Shown here piece by piece: positions 33,525 to 41,506 of a DNA stretch of 64,000 bases. Every line of letters begins with the position of its first letter. Position 1 is the stretch's first letter. The stretch spans positions 372,001 through 436,000 of the forward strand of contig NZ_FPCK01000001.1 in assembly GCF_900116545.1 (NCBI RefSeq), written 5' to 3'. The notes below the pieces were generated by a model that did no database searches, was not told where the DNA came from, and worked only from the letters and a program-made list of their open reading frames with translations. A program made the position numbers and the translations under genes. Origin of the DNA: Devosia crocina. Lineage in GTDB: Bacteria > Pseudomonadota > Alphaproteobacteria > Rhizobiales > Devosiaceae.

Positions 33525-34472
33525 TCACAAAACCGGGGTTGGCAGGGGGCGGCCATCGAAATGGGCCGCAAGATTGTCGAGAACCAGCGCGCCCATGGCA
33601 CGGCGGGTCTCTTCGGTGGCTGAGGCCTGATGCGGTTGCAGGAGGACGTTTTCGAGCTTGGTGAAGCGCGGATTGAGCTTCGGCTCGCCTTCGAAAACGT
33701 CCAATGCCGCCCAGCCGAGTTTGCCGGCTTCCAGAGCGTCGAGCAGGGCGTTCTCGTCGATATTGGAGGCACGGGAAACGTTGATTAGCGATCCCTTGGG
33801 CCCAAGCGCCTCGATGACGCTCTGGTTGACGACGTGCCGCGTGGCCGGGCCACCGGTCAGGGTAACGAACAGGAAGTCGCTGCGTTCGGCGAGCGCCTGT
33901 GCATTGTCGACAAAGGTCCAATCCCCGGCAAACTCACGCGGGGCAACATCGCAATAGGCGATGTCCATGTCGAAGCCGGCTAAGCGCCGAGCGACCTCGT
34001 AACCGATCCGCCCGAGGCCGAGAACGCCAGCCTTCTTGCCGAAGACGCGACGCTGAAGCGGCAGGTTGCCCTTGGCTGCCCAATCGCCAGAGCGCACCCA
34101 GGCATCGCCTGTGACCACAGCGCGCGACTGCGCTAACATCATGGCAATGGCAAGGTCGGCAACATCCTTGGTCAAAACGTCGGGCGTGTTGGTCACACGG
34201 ATGCCGCGCGCCTTGGCGGTTTCAAGATCGACCGCATCATAGCCAACGCCATAGACGGAGATCACTTCCAGATTTGGCAAAGCCTCGATCAGCGCGCGAT
34301 TGGCGCCAAGCTCGCCACGGGTCGCGATTCCGCGGATGGCGGGTGCGTGCTGGGCGATAAAGGCCTGCTTGTCATCCGCTTCGAAATAGCGATGCAGAGT
34401 GAACTTGGCCTCGAGGGCCTCGACGTCCCAGGCGGGATAGGCGCCCATCTGGAGGATTTCGGGTTTCGACAT
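33525..34472 (-). CDS. D-isomer 2-hydroxyacid dehydrogenase (keto-sugar acid/hydroxypyruvate reductase type)
   Basis: A 315-residue dehydrogenase. The NAD motif VLGLGRIGYEVARRL lies in the middle. The catalytic residues are R in SRASNIDENAL, E in DVFEGEP and H in QPHQASATEETR. Family members reduce glyoxylate, hydroxypyruvate or 2-keto-gluconate. In an operon with idonate dehydrogenase a 2-keto-aldonate reductase is attractive but not proven. It is the first gene of the minus-strand unit that continues with idnD and bioY. A 12-bp palindrome lies 23-34 bases before its start. Confidence 0.88.
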   Translation of the reverse strand: MSKPEILQMGAYPAWDVEALEAKFTLHRYFEADDKQAFIAQHAPAIRGIATRGELGANRALIEALPNLEVISVYGVGYDAVDLETAKARGIRVTNTPDVLTKDVADLAIAMMLAQSRAVVTGDAWVRSGDWAAKGNLPLQRRVFGKKAGVLGLGRIGYEVARRLAGFDMDIAYCDVAPREFAGDWTFVDNAQALAERSDFLFVTLTGGPATRHVVNQSVIEALGPKGSLINVSRASNIDENALLDALEAGKLGWAALDVFEGEPKLNPRFTKLENVLLQPHQASATEETRRAMGALVLDNLAAHFDGRPLPTPVL

Positions 34473-34494
34473 GACAACAGCCTGCGCGATATAT

Positions 34495-34506
34495 GTTATC
34501 GATAAC
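34495..34506. promoter_or_regulatory. Perfect palindromic operator of the idonate operon
   Basis: GTTATCGATAAC is a perfect 12-bp palindrome 23-34 bases before the hydroxyacid dehydrogenase start. Its core matches the site at 30519-30528. With flanks it reads ATGTTA-TCGA-TAAC, close to the ATGTTA-N4-TAACAT pattern of E. coli GntR/IdnR sites. The core also satisfies the BioR consensus, and bioY is in the operon. Confidence 0.75.
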
Positions 34507-34774
34507 TAGATGCTCCGGGACCCGCTGTACGGCACTCCCTCCGTCATATCGATACCAGCTTGTGCGGGGGACAGGTTCTGGCCCCGATGCGATGTGGCGA
34601 TAGCAAAAGTCTATGATAGCGCCGGTTCAGGTGATCCGGCGATCCACCGGCGATACGTTGCTTCCAGAAAGGACAGGCGGCAGGTCAAAGAAGGCGATGA
34701 CGCGCTCTTCCCCCTCCGCACCTGAGTTGGAGTAGCCAAGAAGAACGTGGCGTCTTCTGCGCAGGCCGAACAGG
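34507..34774. other. Non-coding stretch between idonate operon and lysR
   Basis: I see no convincing gene. Short open frames exist on both strands, but they lack ribosome-binding sites and recognisable motifs. CGCCGG (34620-34625) can pair with CCGGCG at 34636-34641 or 34647-34652, possible hairpins downstream of the lysR gene. The rest is unremarkable. Confidence 0.5.
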
Positions 34775-35734
34775 CTAGCGGCGGCTCTGGCGCGGGATGG
34801 CGCGCACGCCTCTTTCCTGGTGGTCGGCAGCAAATTTGTGCGCCAGCTCACCTAAGAGGTCGCTGACCACCTGAGCTGGTTCGGAAAGCGGCAATTGATC
34901 CGAGGTGCAGATCGACACCTTGACCTGCATGGAGGGTTTGGTGATCCTGCAGACGGCAACCTCGTCGTGTCCGGCAAGGATGGCGTTGGCAGAGGACCAG
35001 GGCAGGATGGTGGCACCCAGACCGGCCCAGATGGCCCGTGCGATCGTTGGGACCGACTCGATCTCGGCAATGACATTGGTTTCGACGCCGACCCGTCGAA
35101 AAGTCAGGTCGACAAGTTGGCGAACGGTATGGATGCGCGTTGCAAGCACGAGGTCGAGTCGCGCCACGTCTTCTACCGAAATCTCGCCTTCGGCCAGCGC
35201 CGTTTCGGTGAGCAGGGTGCGGGGTGCAACCAGAAACAAGTCTTCGGTGAGGATCGGCTCGAAATCGACGCCGCGGATTTCGCCGGGATCGTAGATGAAG
35301 GCCACGTCCATCTTGCCGGTCATGATCATCTCACTGATCACGCCGCCGATATTCTCGTTGATCTGCAGCACGATGCCGGGAAAGCGCTCGCGCACGGCCT
35401 GGAGAAGAGGCAGGGCAAGACTGGTCGCCGTACTCAGGGGGGCAAGGCCCACCGAGACCCGTCCGGAAATCGTCGAACCGGTGCTCTCGATATCGGTTTC
35501 GGCCTGCTCGAGCTGACGCAGCATAACCTGGGCGTGCTTGTAGAGCATGCGCCCCGCTTCCGTGGGCGCGACACCACGCTTGGAGCGGACCAGTAGCTGC
35601 TTGCCGAAATGGGTTTCGAGCGCCACGATCTGCTGACTAAGGGCCGGTTGGGCAATGTGAAGGATTGCGGCGGCGCGCGTCAAACTGCCGATGTCGATGA
35701 TCTTGACGAACGCGTGCAGACGTCTCGTATCCAT
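34775..35734 (-). CDS. LysR-family transcriptional regulator
   Basis: A 319-residue LysR regulator. The winged helix-turn-helix occupies about residues 1-60 (GSLTRAAAILHIAQPALSQQIVALE), followed by a periplasmic-binding-like effector domain (GRVSVGLAPLSTATSLALPLL). It is divergent from the DctPQM TRAP operon, the common arrangement for a LysR protein controlling its neighbour. GGAGGAGAG before ATG 35734 decides the start over a longer upstream frame. An inverted repeat in the shared promoter region is a likely binding site. The effector is probably the transported acid or a product. Confidence 0.92.
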   Translation of the reverse strand: MDTRRLHAFVKIIDIGSLTRAAAILHIAQPALSQQIVALETHFGKQLLVRSKRGVAPTEAGRMLYKHAQVMLRQLEQAETDIESTGSTISGRVSVGLAPLSTATSLALPLLQAVRERFPGIVLQINENIGGVISEMIMTGKMDVAFIYDPGEIRGVDFEPILTEDLFLVAPRTLLTETALAEGEISVEDVARLDLVLATRIHTVRQLVDLTFRRVGVETNVIAEIESVPTIARAIWAGLGATILPWSSANAILAGHDEVAVCRITKPSMQVKVSICTSDQLPLSEPAQVVSDLLGELAHKFAADHQERGVRAIPRQSRR

Positions 35735-35792
35735 CGCAACTCTCCTCCGGTTTGTGCCTGATGGGTGAGCCCATAGTCCATTTTGCCAATAG

Positions 35793-35810
35793 TATGCGAT
35801 GGTTCGCATA
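35793..35810. promoter_or_regulatory. Inverted repeat, probable LysR operator
   Basis: TATGCGA (35793-35799) and TCGCATA (35804-35810) are exact inverted copies separated by four bases, in the 270-base gap between the divergent lysR and dctP-type genes. It contains a T-N11-A arrangement expected for LysR proteins. It lies closer to lysR, suiting autoregulation and activation of the transporter. Confidence 0.65.
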
Positions 35811-36004
35811 AAACATAACAATTCCCGATCACGTCAGATGCAGGTGTTCTTTGCTGCTGTTCCTCACCGGGCTGTAGCGTAACCAAACCTTCATAAATTC
35901 CGCCGGCGAACAAAAGCCCGGTGGGCAGAAGGCGAGATTGTCTCCTGGAGGAGCCGCAGAGGGAAACTGGCGGCCTCCAGGAATTTCAAGGGAAAGGACC
36001 TCTT

Positions 36005-36994
36005 ATGTCTTTCAATCGGGCTTACGCGGTTGCCGCGCTGGCAGGACTTGCCATGGCAGCAAGCAGCGTCGTCGCGCATGCGCAGACAACGTTCAACCTG
36101 GCGGACGTGCTGCCGGAATCGAACTTCATGGTCACCAATGTGATGAAGTTTGCCGATGAAGTGAAGGCTGCCACAGATGGCGAAGTCAACATCTCGGTCA
36201 AGGCCGGCGGTTCGCTCGGCTTCAAGGGCCCGGACCAGCTGACCGCCGTGCGTGATGGTCTGGTCGAGATGGCCGACATCAATATCAGCCAGCAGGTGGG
36301 CGTAAACCCGCTCTTCGGCGTTGAAGGCGTGCCGTTCCTTGTCAGCTCCATGGAAGAGCTCAAGGCCTATCACGAATTCGTCCGCCCCGTGTTCGAGGAA
36401 CTGGCAGCGCAGAACAACCAGAAGATCCTCTACATGGTGCCCTCGCCGGCCCAGTACGTCTATCTCAACGTCGAGGTCGACGACATCGAGGACTTCCGCG
36501 GCATTCCGGTTCGCGGTGCCGACAAGAATACCGTTGATATCGTGTCGGCTCTCGGGATGTCGGGCGTTGCCATGCCGTGGGGCGAACTGATCCCCGCTCT
36601 GGCCTCCGGTCGCGTCAAGGGTGTCGCCACCTCGGCCACTTCCGGCGTCGATGGCAAATTCTGGGAATTCATGAACTATATCTACCCCACTAATCATACC
36701 TGGGGTTCCAACATGGTGACGGTCAATCTCGATGCCTGGAACCGCCTGTCGCCGGAAAATCAGGCTGCCATCGAGGAAGTCGCTGCCCGTCTTGAGCCTG
36801 AGTTCTGGGAAGTCTCGCGCCAGGGCGACCTCGACAGCATCGCCACCATGACCGAGCACGGCATGACCCTTATGACCATCCCCGATGATCTGCGTGCTGC
36901 CATGGTGGACCGCGCCCAGCAATTGCAGGCCGAGTTCGTCTCGCGCGTTCCTGCTGCCGGCGAGATCGTCGACCAGTACAAGGCATCCCGGTAA
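36005..36994 (+). CDS. TRAP transporter solute-binding protein, DctP family
   Basis: A periplasmic binding protein of 329 residues. The signal peptide is MSFNRAYAVAALAGLAMAAS..., ending with AHAQ. The DctP fold shows TFNLADVLPESNFM, GDQL-like GPDQLTAVRDGLVEMADI, and the ligand-contact region FRGIPVRGADKNTVDIVSALGMSGVAMPWGELIPALASG with its conserved arginine. It binds an organic acid for the DctQ/DctM permease. ATG 36005 is chosen because it puts the signal peptide first, with AAGGA upstream. The stop overlaps the next start (TAATG). Confidence 0.93.
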   Translation: MSFNRAYAVAALAGLAMAASSVVAHAQTTFNLADVLPESNFMVTNVMKFADEVKAATDGEVNISVKAGGSLGFKGPDQLTAVRDGLVEMADINISQQVGVNPLFGVEGVPFLVSSMEELKAYHEFVRPVFEELAAQNNQKILYMVPSPAQYVYLNVEVDDIEDFRGIPVRGADKNTVDIVSALGMSGVAMPWGELIPALASGRVKGVATSATSGVDGKFWEFMNYIYPTNHTWGSNMVTVNLDAWNRLSPENQAAIEEVAARLEPEFWEVSRQGDLDSIATMTEHGMTLMTIPDDLRAAMVDRAQQLQAEFVSRVPAAGEIVDQYKASR

Positions 36995-37584
36995 TGCAGA
37001 ACCTGTCGTCATCCCGTGACGACGCCCAGGTGAACAACCCGTTGGCGGTGCTTTATGGGCTCGCCGACGGAATCGCCTTGGTCGCCGCCTTTCTCGCGGC
37101 GGCCTGTATCTTGGCGTTGACTGGGCTCATCCTCACGGAAATCACCGTAGCATTCTTTGCCCGGTTCGTGCCTTCCATGCCGTCCGGTATTCATATCGGC
37201 TGGGAATACAGTGCCTATCTGATGGGTGGTGCCTTCATGCTGGGTGCCGGTATGACGCTGCGCGCCGGTCAGCAAATCCGCGTTGAACTGCTGCTGCGCG
37301 CCGGCGCACGTAAATATGCGCGTGTTTGCGAGATCGCGTCGTGCTTTGTGGGCACAGCAACTACCGTCTTCCTGGCCATCACCATGAGTCAGCTGACCAT
37401 GCGCATGTTTGCTTCAGGCGAAGCCTCGCAAGACAGTTTCACACCGTTGTGGATGCCGCAGGCGGCCTTGACGGTGGGCGCCATCATTCTGGCGATCCAG
37501 ATGGTTTTGCGACTGCTGGCAAGCCTTATGGATGCACCTGTCGAGCACCCTGAACTGGGCGCCGCAACACAGATCGAGGGCTGA
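36994..37584 (+). CDS. TRAP transporter small permease, DctQ family
   Basis: A 196-residue membrane protein with four hydrophobic segments (about 26-50, 70-90, 107-130 and 150-170). GWEYSAYLMGGAFMLGAGMTLRAGQQIRVELLL is typical of DctQ. It associates with the large permease. It starts one base inside the binding-protein stop, and its own stop is one base before the DctM gene, so the three are co-transcribed. Confidence 0.9.
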   Translation: MQNLSSSRDDAQVNNPLAVLYGLADGIALVAAFLAAACILALTGLILTEITVAFFARFVPSMPSGIHIGWEYSAYLMGGAFMLGAGMTLRAGQQIRVELLLRAGARKYARVCEIASCFVGTATTVFLAITMSQLTMRMFASGEASQDSFTPLWMPQAALTVGAIILAIQMVLRLLASLMDAPVEHPELGAATQIEG

Positions 37585-37585
37585 C

Positions 37586-38890
37586 ATGGGCGCAGTTTTT
37601 GGTGGCCTGTTTGGCCTTCTTTTCGCATTTCTTTCGGTTGGGACCTGGATCGGCATCGCTCTGCTCGCGTCCGCGATCGGGCTTGGTTATCTGTTCACGA
37701 CCATTCCCATCGATCGCCTGATCCCCCAATATGTCTTCAACGTGTTGACCACGCCGGATCTCGTGGCATTGCCGCTGTTCGTGCTCATGGGCGAGTTCTT
37801 GTTCCGCACCAAGCTGTCGGCAGCCCTGTTCTCGGGCCTTGCGCCGTGGGCGGGCCTCCTGCCGGGGCGGCTGCTGCACGTCAATGTCATCGGCTGCTCG
37901 ATTTTCGCGGCGATCTCGGGTTCCTCGGCCGCCACCACGCAGGTCGTCGGACGCATGACGCTCAAGGAATTGCTCAAGCGCGGCTATTCGGACGAAGTTG
38001 CGATCGGCAGTCTGGCCGGTGCAGGCACGCTGGGCTTCTTGATCCCACCCTCGACGGTTATGATCATGTATGGCGTTCTGGCTGAGGAATCGGTGCTGCG
38101 CCTCTTCACTGCCGGTTTCATCCCGGGCGTGCTCTTGGCTCTCGTCTTCAGCGGCTGGATCATGATCCACACCTCGCTGCGCAAGGATATGGTGCCCGAA
38201 AGCGAACGCGCCCTGCGCCACATGCCGTTCCGCAAGCGCCTTTCAGCGCTTAAGGATCTTTGGCCGGCCATGTTCCTGATCCTGTGCGTGCTGGGGTCCA
38301 TGTATGGCGGTCTCGCCACTCCGTCCGAGGCTGCAGCGCTCGGTGTTGTCGGTGCCTTCATCGTTTCGCTGAGCCAAGGCGCGCTCGACCTGCGGACGCT
38401 CCGCGACATCGCGCTGGGTGCGGTTCAGACCTGTTCGGTCATGGGTATCATCATCCTGGGCGCTTCGGTGCTGGGCAATGTCACTGCAATCCTGGGCATT
38501 CCCGAAGCAGTTGCGGGCACGGTTCAGAGCTGGAATCTTTCTCCGATCATGCTCATCCTGGCTTTGATGCTGCTTTACCTGATCCTGGGTACCGCGCTCG
38601 AGGGTTTCTCGATGATCGCGACAACTCTGCCGGTCGTTTTGCCGATCGTCGAGGCTGCCGGGTTCGATAAAGTGTGGTTTGGTATCTTCATCGTGCTGGT
38701 GGTGGAAATGGCGCAGATCACGCCCCCGGTCGCCTTCAACTTCGCGGTGATCCAGAACATTACCGGCCGCAGTACGGGCTTTGTGGCGCGCGTGACGATG
38801 CCCTATCTGCTGATCATGATGGCGTTCACCATCTTGCTCGCGGTGTTTCCGGGGATTGTTCACTTCCTGCCGAACCTGCTCTTGGGCTAG
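37586..38890 (+). CDS. TRAP transporter large permease, DctM family
   Basis: A 434-residue membrane protein with about twelve hydrophobic segments. DctM hallmarks include LPLFVLMGEFLFRT, FAAISGSSAATTQVVGRM, AGTLGFLIPPSTVMIMYGV, ATPSEAAALGVVGAF and EMAQITPPVAFNFAVIQ. It is the translocating subunit. An open frame extends upstream into dctQ, but ATG 37586 gives the normal N-terminus. A clear terminator follows 23 bases after the stop. Confidence 0.93.
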   Translation: MGAVFGGLFGLLFAFLSVGTWIGIALLASAIGLGYLFTTIPIDRLIPQYVFNVLTTPDLVALPLFVLMGEFLFRTKLSAALFSGLAPWAGLLPGRLLHVNVIGCSIFAAISGSSAATTQVVGRMTLKELLKRGYSDEVAIGSLAGAGTLGFLIPPSTVMIMYGVLAEESVLRLFTAGFIPGVLLALVFSGWIMIHTSLRKDMVPESERALRHMPFRKRLSALKDLWPAMFLILCVLGSMYGGLATPSEAAALGVVGAFIVSLSQGALDLRTLRDIALGAVQTCSVMGIIILGASVLGNVTAILGIPEAVAGTVQSWNLSPIMLILALMLLYLILGTALEGFSMIATTLPVVLPIVEAAGFDKVWFGIFIVLVVEMAQITPPVAFNFAVIQNITGRSTGFVARVTMPYLLIMMAFTILLAVFPGIVHFLPNLLLG

Positions 38891-38913
38891 ACGGCGACAG
38901 AGGCGGAGAAAGC

Positions 38914-38939
38914 AAAGGGCGGCCAGACGGCCGCCCTTT
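38914..38939 (+). terminator. Rho-independent terminator after DctPQM operon
   Basis: AAAGGGCGGCC (38914-38924) pairs with GGCCGCCCTTT (38929-38939) over a four-base AGAC loop, followed by TCTTT. A standard strong terminator for the plus-strand TRAP operon. Confidence 0.92.
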
Positions 38940-38959
38940 TCTTTGCCTTGATGAAAGGG

Positions 38960-38979
38960 AGCGCCGGTAAACCGGCGCT
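38960..38979 (-). terminator. Hairpin downstream of the RraA-like gene
   Basis: AGCGCCGGT (38960-38968) and ACCGGCGCT (38971-38979) are exact inverted copies two bases apart. On the minus strand it lies just after the RraA-like stop and is followed by CCCTTTC, a weak U-tract. Confidence 0.55.
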
Positions 38980-38985
38980 ACCAGC

Positions 38986-39660
38986 TTACTCGTCGGTGGT
39001 CAGGCCCTTGGCGGCAAGGACACCTGCAAGGTTGGAGACCTCGATCACGCTCTTGCCGGCCTTGTAGGCGGCGATATAGCCGGCTTCGGCATCTTCGCGT
39101 TCCTGGCTCTTCTGGACCGCATAGGCAGCGTGCTCGCGGCGAACCACGACCAGACCATCTGCGTCGCCGCGGATGATGTCGCCGGGATAGATGATCTCGT
39201 CACCGACCACGACCGGGTCGTTGACGTTGCCGATGGTTTCCTTGACCGTACCCTTGATGCAGGTGCTGAGGGAAAAGACCGGGAAGCCGAGCTTGATCAA
39301 CTCGGCGGTGTCGCGCACGCCGGTGTCCGTGACGAGACCGGCAATGCCCTTGGCAAGGCAGGCATTTGCCAGAACGTCGCCAAAGGAACCTGCTTCCTCG
39401 TATTCGCCAGCCGAAACGACGATCACATCGCCAGGCTTGGCATAGGAAATTGCCACCTGAAGCATGATGTTGTCGCGCGGTGCGCACTTGACGGTGAAGG
39501 CGGTACCGCAAAGCGACATCGAGCGGTCGACAGGCTTGAGGCGCGAACTGAGGGCGCCCAGGCGGCCCTGCGCTTCGTGAATGGTTGCAGTGCCGAACTT
39601 TGCCAGTGCAGCAACATGAGCGGCATCGGCCCGCTCGATCTTGGTTTTGACGTGAACCAT
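38986..39660 (-). CDS. RraA-like aldolase/decarboxylase family protein
   Basis: A 224-residue protein of the RraA fold, the group that includes 4-hydroxy-4-methyl-2-oxoglutarate and 4-carboxy-4-hydroxy-2-oxoadipate aldolases with oxaloacetate decarboxylase activity. Seen are VVVSAGEYEEAGSFGDVLANAC, LVTDTGVRDTAELIKLGFPVF, and GDEIIYPGDIIRGDADGLVVV, with the arginine and aspartate used for substrate and metal binding. Such enzymes cleave branched hydroxy-keto diacids to pyruvate and another keto acid. ATG 39660 is preceded by AAGGAAC. It follows the aminotransferase on the same strand after 10 bases. An aldolase role with the transporter substrate is inference. Confidence 0.85.
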   Translation of the reverse strand: MVHVKTKIERADAAHVAALAKFGTATIHEAQGRLGALSSRLKPVDRSMSLCGTAFTVKCAPRDNIMLQVAISYAKPGDVIVVSAGEYEEAGSFGDVLANACLAKGIAGLVTDTGVRDTAELIKLGFPVFSLSTCIKGTVKETIGNVNDPVVVGDEIIYPGDIIRGDADGLVVVRREHAAYAVQKSQEREDAEAGYIAAYKAGKSVIEVSNLAGVLAAKGLTTDE

Positions 39661-39670
39661 CTGAAGTTCC

Positions 39671-40876
39671 TTACTTGAGGGCCGCGCAAGCGGCGGCGAT
39701 GCGACGACAGGCTTCTTCGACCAGATCGGTCGACGTGGCCGTCGAGATGCGGAAGTGGGGAGAAAGGCCGTAGGCGGCCCCATGAATGGCGGCAACGCCG
39801 CTGTCGAGCAGATAGAGGACGAAATCGAGATCGTTCTCGATGGTCTTGCCCTCGGGGGTCACCTTGCCGATCACGCCGCTGCAATTGGGATAGAGATAGA
39901 AGGCGCCGCTCGGCGTCGAGCAGGACAATTCGGGAATGGCGTTGATCGATGCAACGGCAAAGTCGCGGCGCTGCTTATAAACCTTGACGCAATCGGTGAT
40001 GAACGACTGGTCGCCTTCCATGGCCGCGGCGGCGGCCGCTTGGCTCATCGAGGCAGGGCAGGAGGACATCTGGGACTGCAGCTTGTTGATGGCGCCGATC
40101 AGCGGAGCCGGGCCCACACCGTAGCCGATGCGCCAGCCGGTCATTGCATAGCTCTTGGACACGCCGTTGACCACGAAGATGCGGTCCGCCAGATGCGGCG
40201 CGACCTTGACGATGCTCGACAGCGGCCGGTCTTCGAACCAGATCTCGTCGTAGATCTCGTCGGTCATTACCCACACATGGGGATGGCGGTCGAGCACATC
40301 GGCAAGCGCCTTGAGTTCGCTGTCGGAGTAAGCCGCGCCTGTTGGGTTCGACGGTGCATTCAGGATCAGCCAGCGCGTCTTGGGCGTGATGGCCGCTTCG
40401 AGCGCTTCGGCCGAAAGCTTGAAGCCATCGCTTTCCGGGCAGCTGACGATGACGGGCTTGCCCTCGTTGGCAAGCACCATGTCGGGATAGGAGACCCAAT
40501 AAGGCGCGGGGATGATGACTTCGGCATCGTTGTCGACCGAGGCCATCAGGGCGACAAAAATGATCTGCTTGGCGCCGCCGCCGACCGAAATCTGATCGTC
40601 GCCATAGGTGATGCCGGTGCGCTGAGCCATGCGATTGCGAATGGCCTTGCGCAGGGCAGGGGTGCCGTTGACCGGGGTATACTTGGTGTCGCCGGCCTCG
40701 ATGGCGGCAATGCCGACTGCCTTGACGCTGTCGGGCGTATCGAAGTCCGGCTCGCCAACGGTCATGTCGACGATGTCCTTGCCGGCGGCCTTCAGTTCCT
40801 TGGCGCGCGCGGCAGCCGCCACGCTGGGGGATGGCTTGATGCGCGTTACGCGCGCAGCCGGTTGAAAGTTGCTCAT
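39671..40876 (-). CDS. Class I aminotransferase (aspartate aminotransferase-like)
   Basis: A 401-residue fold-type I PLP enzyme. YTPVNGTPALRKAI (about 66-79), NAPSNPTGAAYS (about 173-184), MTDEIYDEI, the PLP lysine K241 in VNGVSKSYAMTGWRIGY, and the substrate arginine near the end (PHFRIS) are present. It resembles alphaproteobacterial aspartate/prephenate-type aminotransferases. With an oxaloacetate decarboxylase-like neighbour it may channel an amino acid into pyruvate. AGGA precedes ATG 40876. It is divergent from the biotin carrier gene across 234 bases. Confidence 0.9.
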   Translation of the reverse strand: MSNFQPAARVTRIKPSPSVAAAARAKELKAAGKDIVDMTVGEPDFDTPDSVKAVGIAAIEAGDTKYTPVNGTPALRKAIRNRMAQRTGITYGDDQISVGGGAKQIIFVALMASVDNDAEVIIPAPYWVSYPDMVLANEGKPVIVSCPESDGFKLSAEALEAAITPKTRWLILNAPSNPTGAAYSDSELKALADVLDRHPHVWVMTDEIYDEIWFEDRPLSSIVKVAPHLADRIFVVNGVSKSYAMTGWRIGYGVGPAPLIGAINKLQSQMSSCPASMSQAAAAAAMEGDQSFITDCVKVYKQRRDFAVASINAIPELSCSTPSGAFYLYPNCSGVIGKVTPEGKTIENDLDFVLYLLDSGVAAIHGAAYGLSPHFRISTATSTDLVEEACRRIAAACAALK

Positions 40877-40996
40877 AGCTGATCCTGACAGGGGCCCGAT
40901 GCCCCGGAATGCAGCGGCTCGGCCGCTCCGCGGACCAGCATAAAGATGCGGCAAATGCGCTGCTAAAACCGCTTCGTTCTGGTGCGATAAGGAACG

Positions 40997-41016
40997 GCGA
41001 TGATTAAACCCATCGC
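40997..41016. promoter_or_regulatory. Inverted repeat in aminotransferase/biotin-carrier promoter region
   Basis: GCGATG (40997-41002) and CATCGC (41011-41016) are inverted copies with an eight-base spacer. A further CATCGC occurs at 41032-41037. It sits between two divergent units and contains GCGATG, also present in the lysR-side inverted repeat. A shared regulator is possible but weakly supported. Confidence 0.4.
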
Positions 41017-41110
41017 GCAATGATCTGACCCCATCGCTTAGTCAGCATGTTAGCAAATCACTATCGCGGCATGACTTCGCCGCTCCCCTGTCCAGAGCAG
41101 AACGACCACA

Positions 41111-41503
41111 ATGGACCTAGCGCGACTAAAGGAAATTCTAGACTGGATGGCTCGCTCGCCGGTCGCCGAACTTGAAATTTCTGACGGCGATTTCGAGGTT
41201 CATCTGAAAAAGGCCGCTTCCGGCCAGGCGGTGGCTGCCATGCCTCCGGCGCCTTCCAAGGCGAAGAAGGGCTACGATGTGGTTGCGGCCAGTTTTGGCG
41301 TCATTCACCTTAGTCCAGCTCCTGGTGCAGACCCTTTCGTTGCCCTGGGCCAGGCCGTTACCGCGGGACAGTCGCTTTGTACCATCGAGGCCATGAAGGT
41401 CTTCAGCCCCATCGAGGCGGATCGTGCCGGTACGCTTGCTGCGATCCTCGTCGAGGACGGGGCCGAGGTCTCTGCGGGTCAAACCCTCTTTCGCATAGAA
41501 TAG
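41111..41503 (+). CDS. Biotin carboxyl carrier protein (AccB-like)
   Basis: A 130-residue carrier. The N-terminal helix region (MDLARLKEILDWMARS) and a short linker precede a biotinyl domain. The biotinylation lysine is K96 in TIEAMKVFSP, with a valine where AccB normally has methionine (AMKM). It carries carboxybiotin between carboxylase and transferase. The biotin carboxylase gene follows after three bases and the PxpB/PxpC-type genes after that. It is therefore probably a pathway-specific carrier rather than the fatty-acid AccB; AccA and AccD are not encoded here. Confidence 0.9.
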   Translation: MDLARLKEILDWMARSPVAELEISDGDFEVHLKKAASGQAVAAMPPAPSKAKKGYDVVAASFGVIHLSPAPGADPFVALGQAVTAGQSLCTIEAMKVFSPIEADRAGTLAAILVEDGAEVSAGQTLFRIE

Positions 41504-41506
41504 CCC

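Noticed and set aside
34510-34851. Small open frames on both strands between the idonate operon and lysR
   Set aside because: No ribosome-binding site, no motif, and they disagree in strand; possibly a degraded gene, but I cannot support one.
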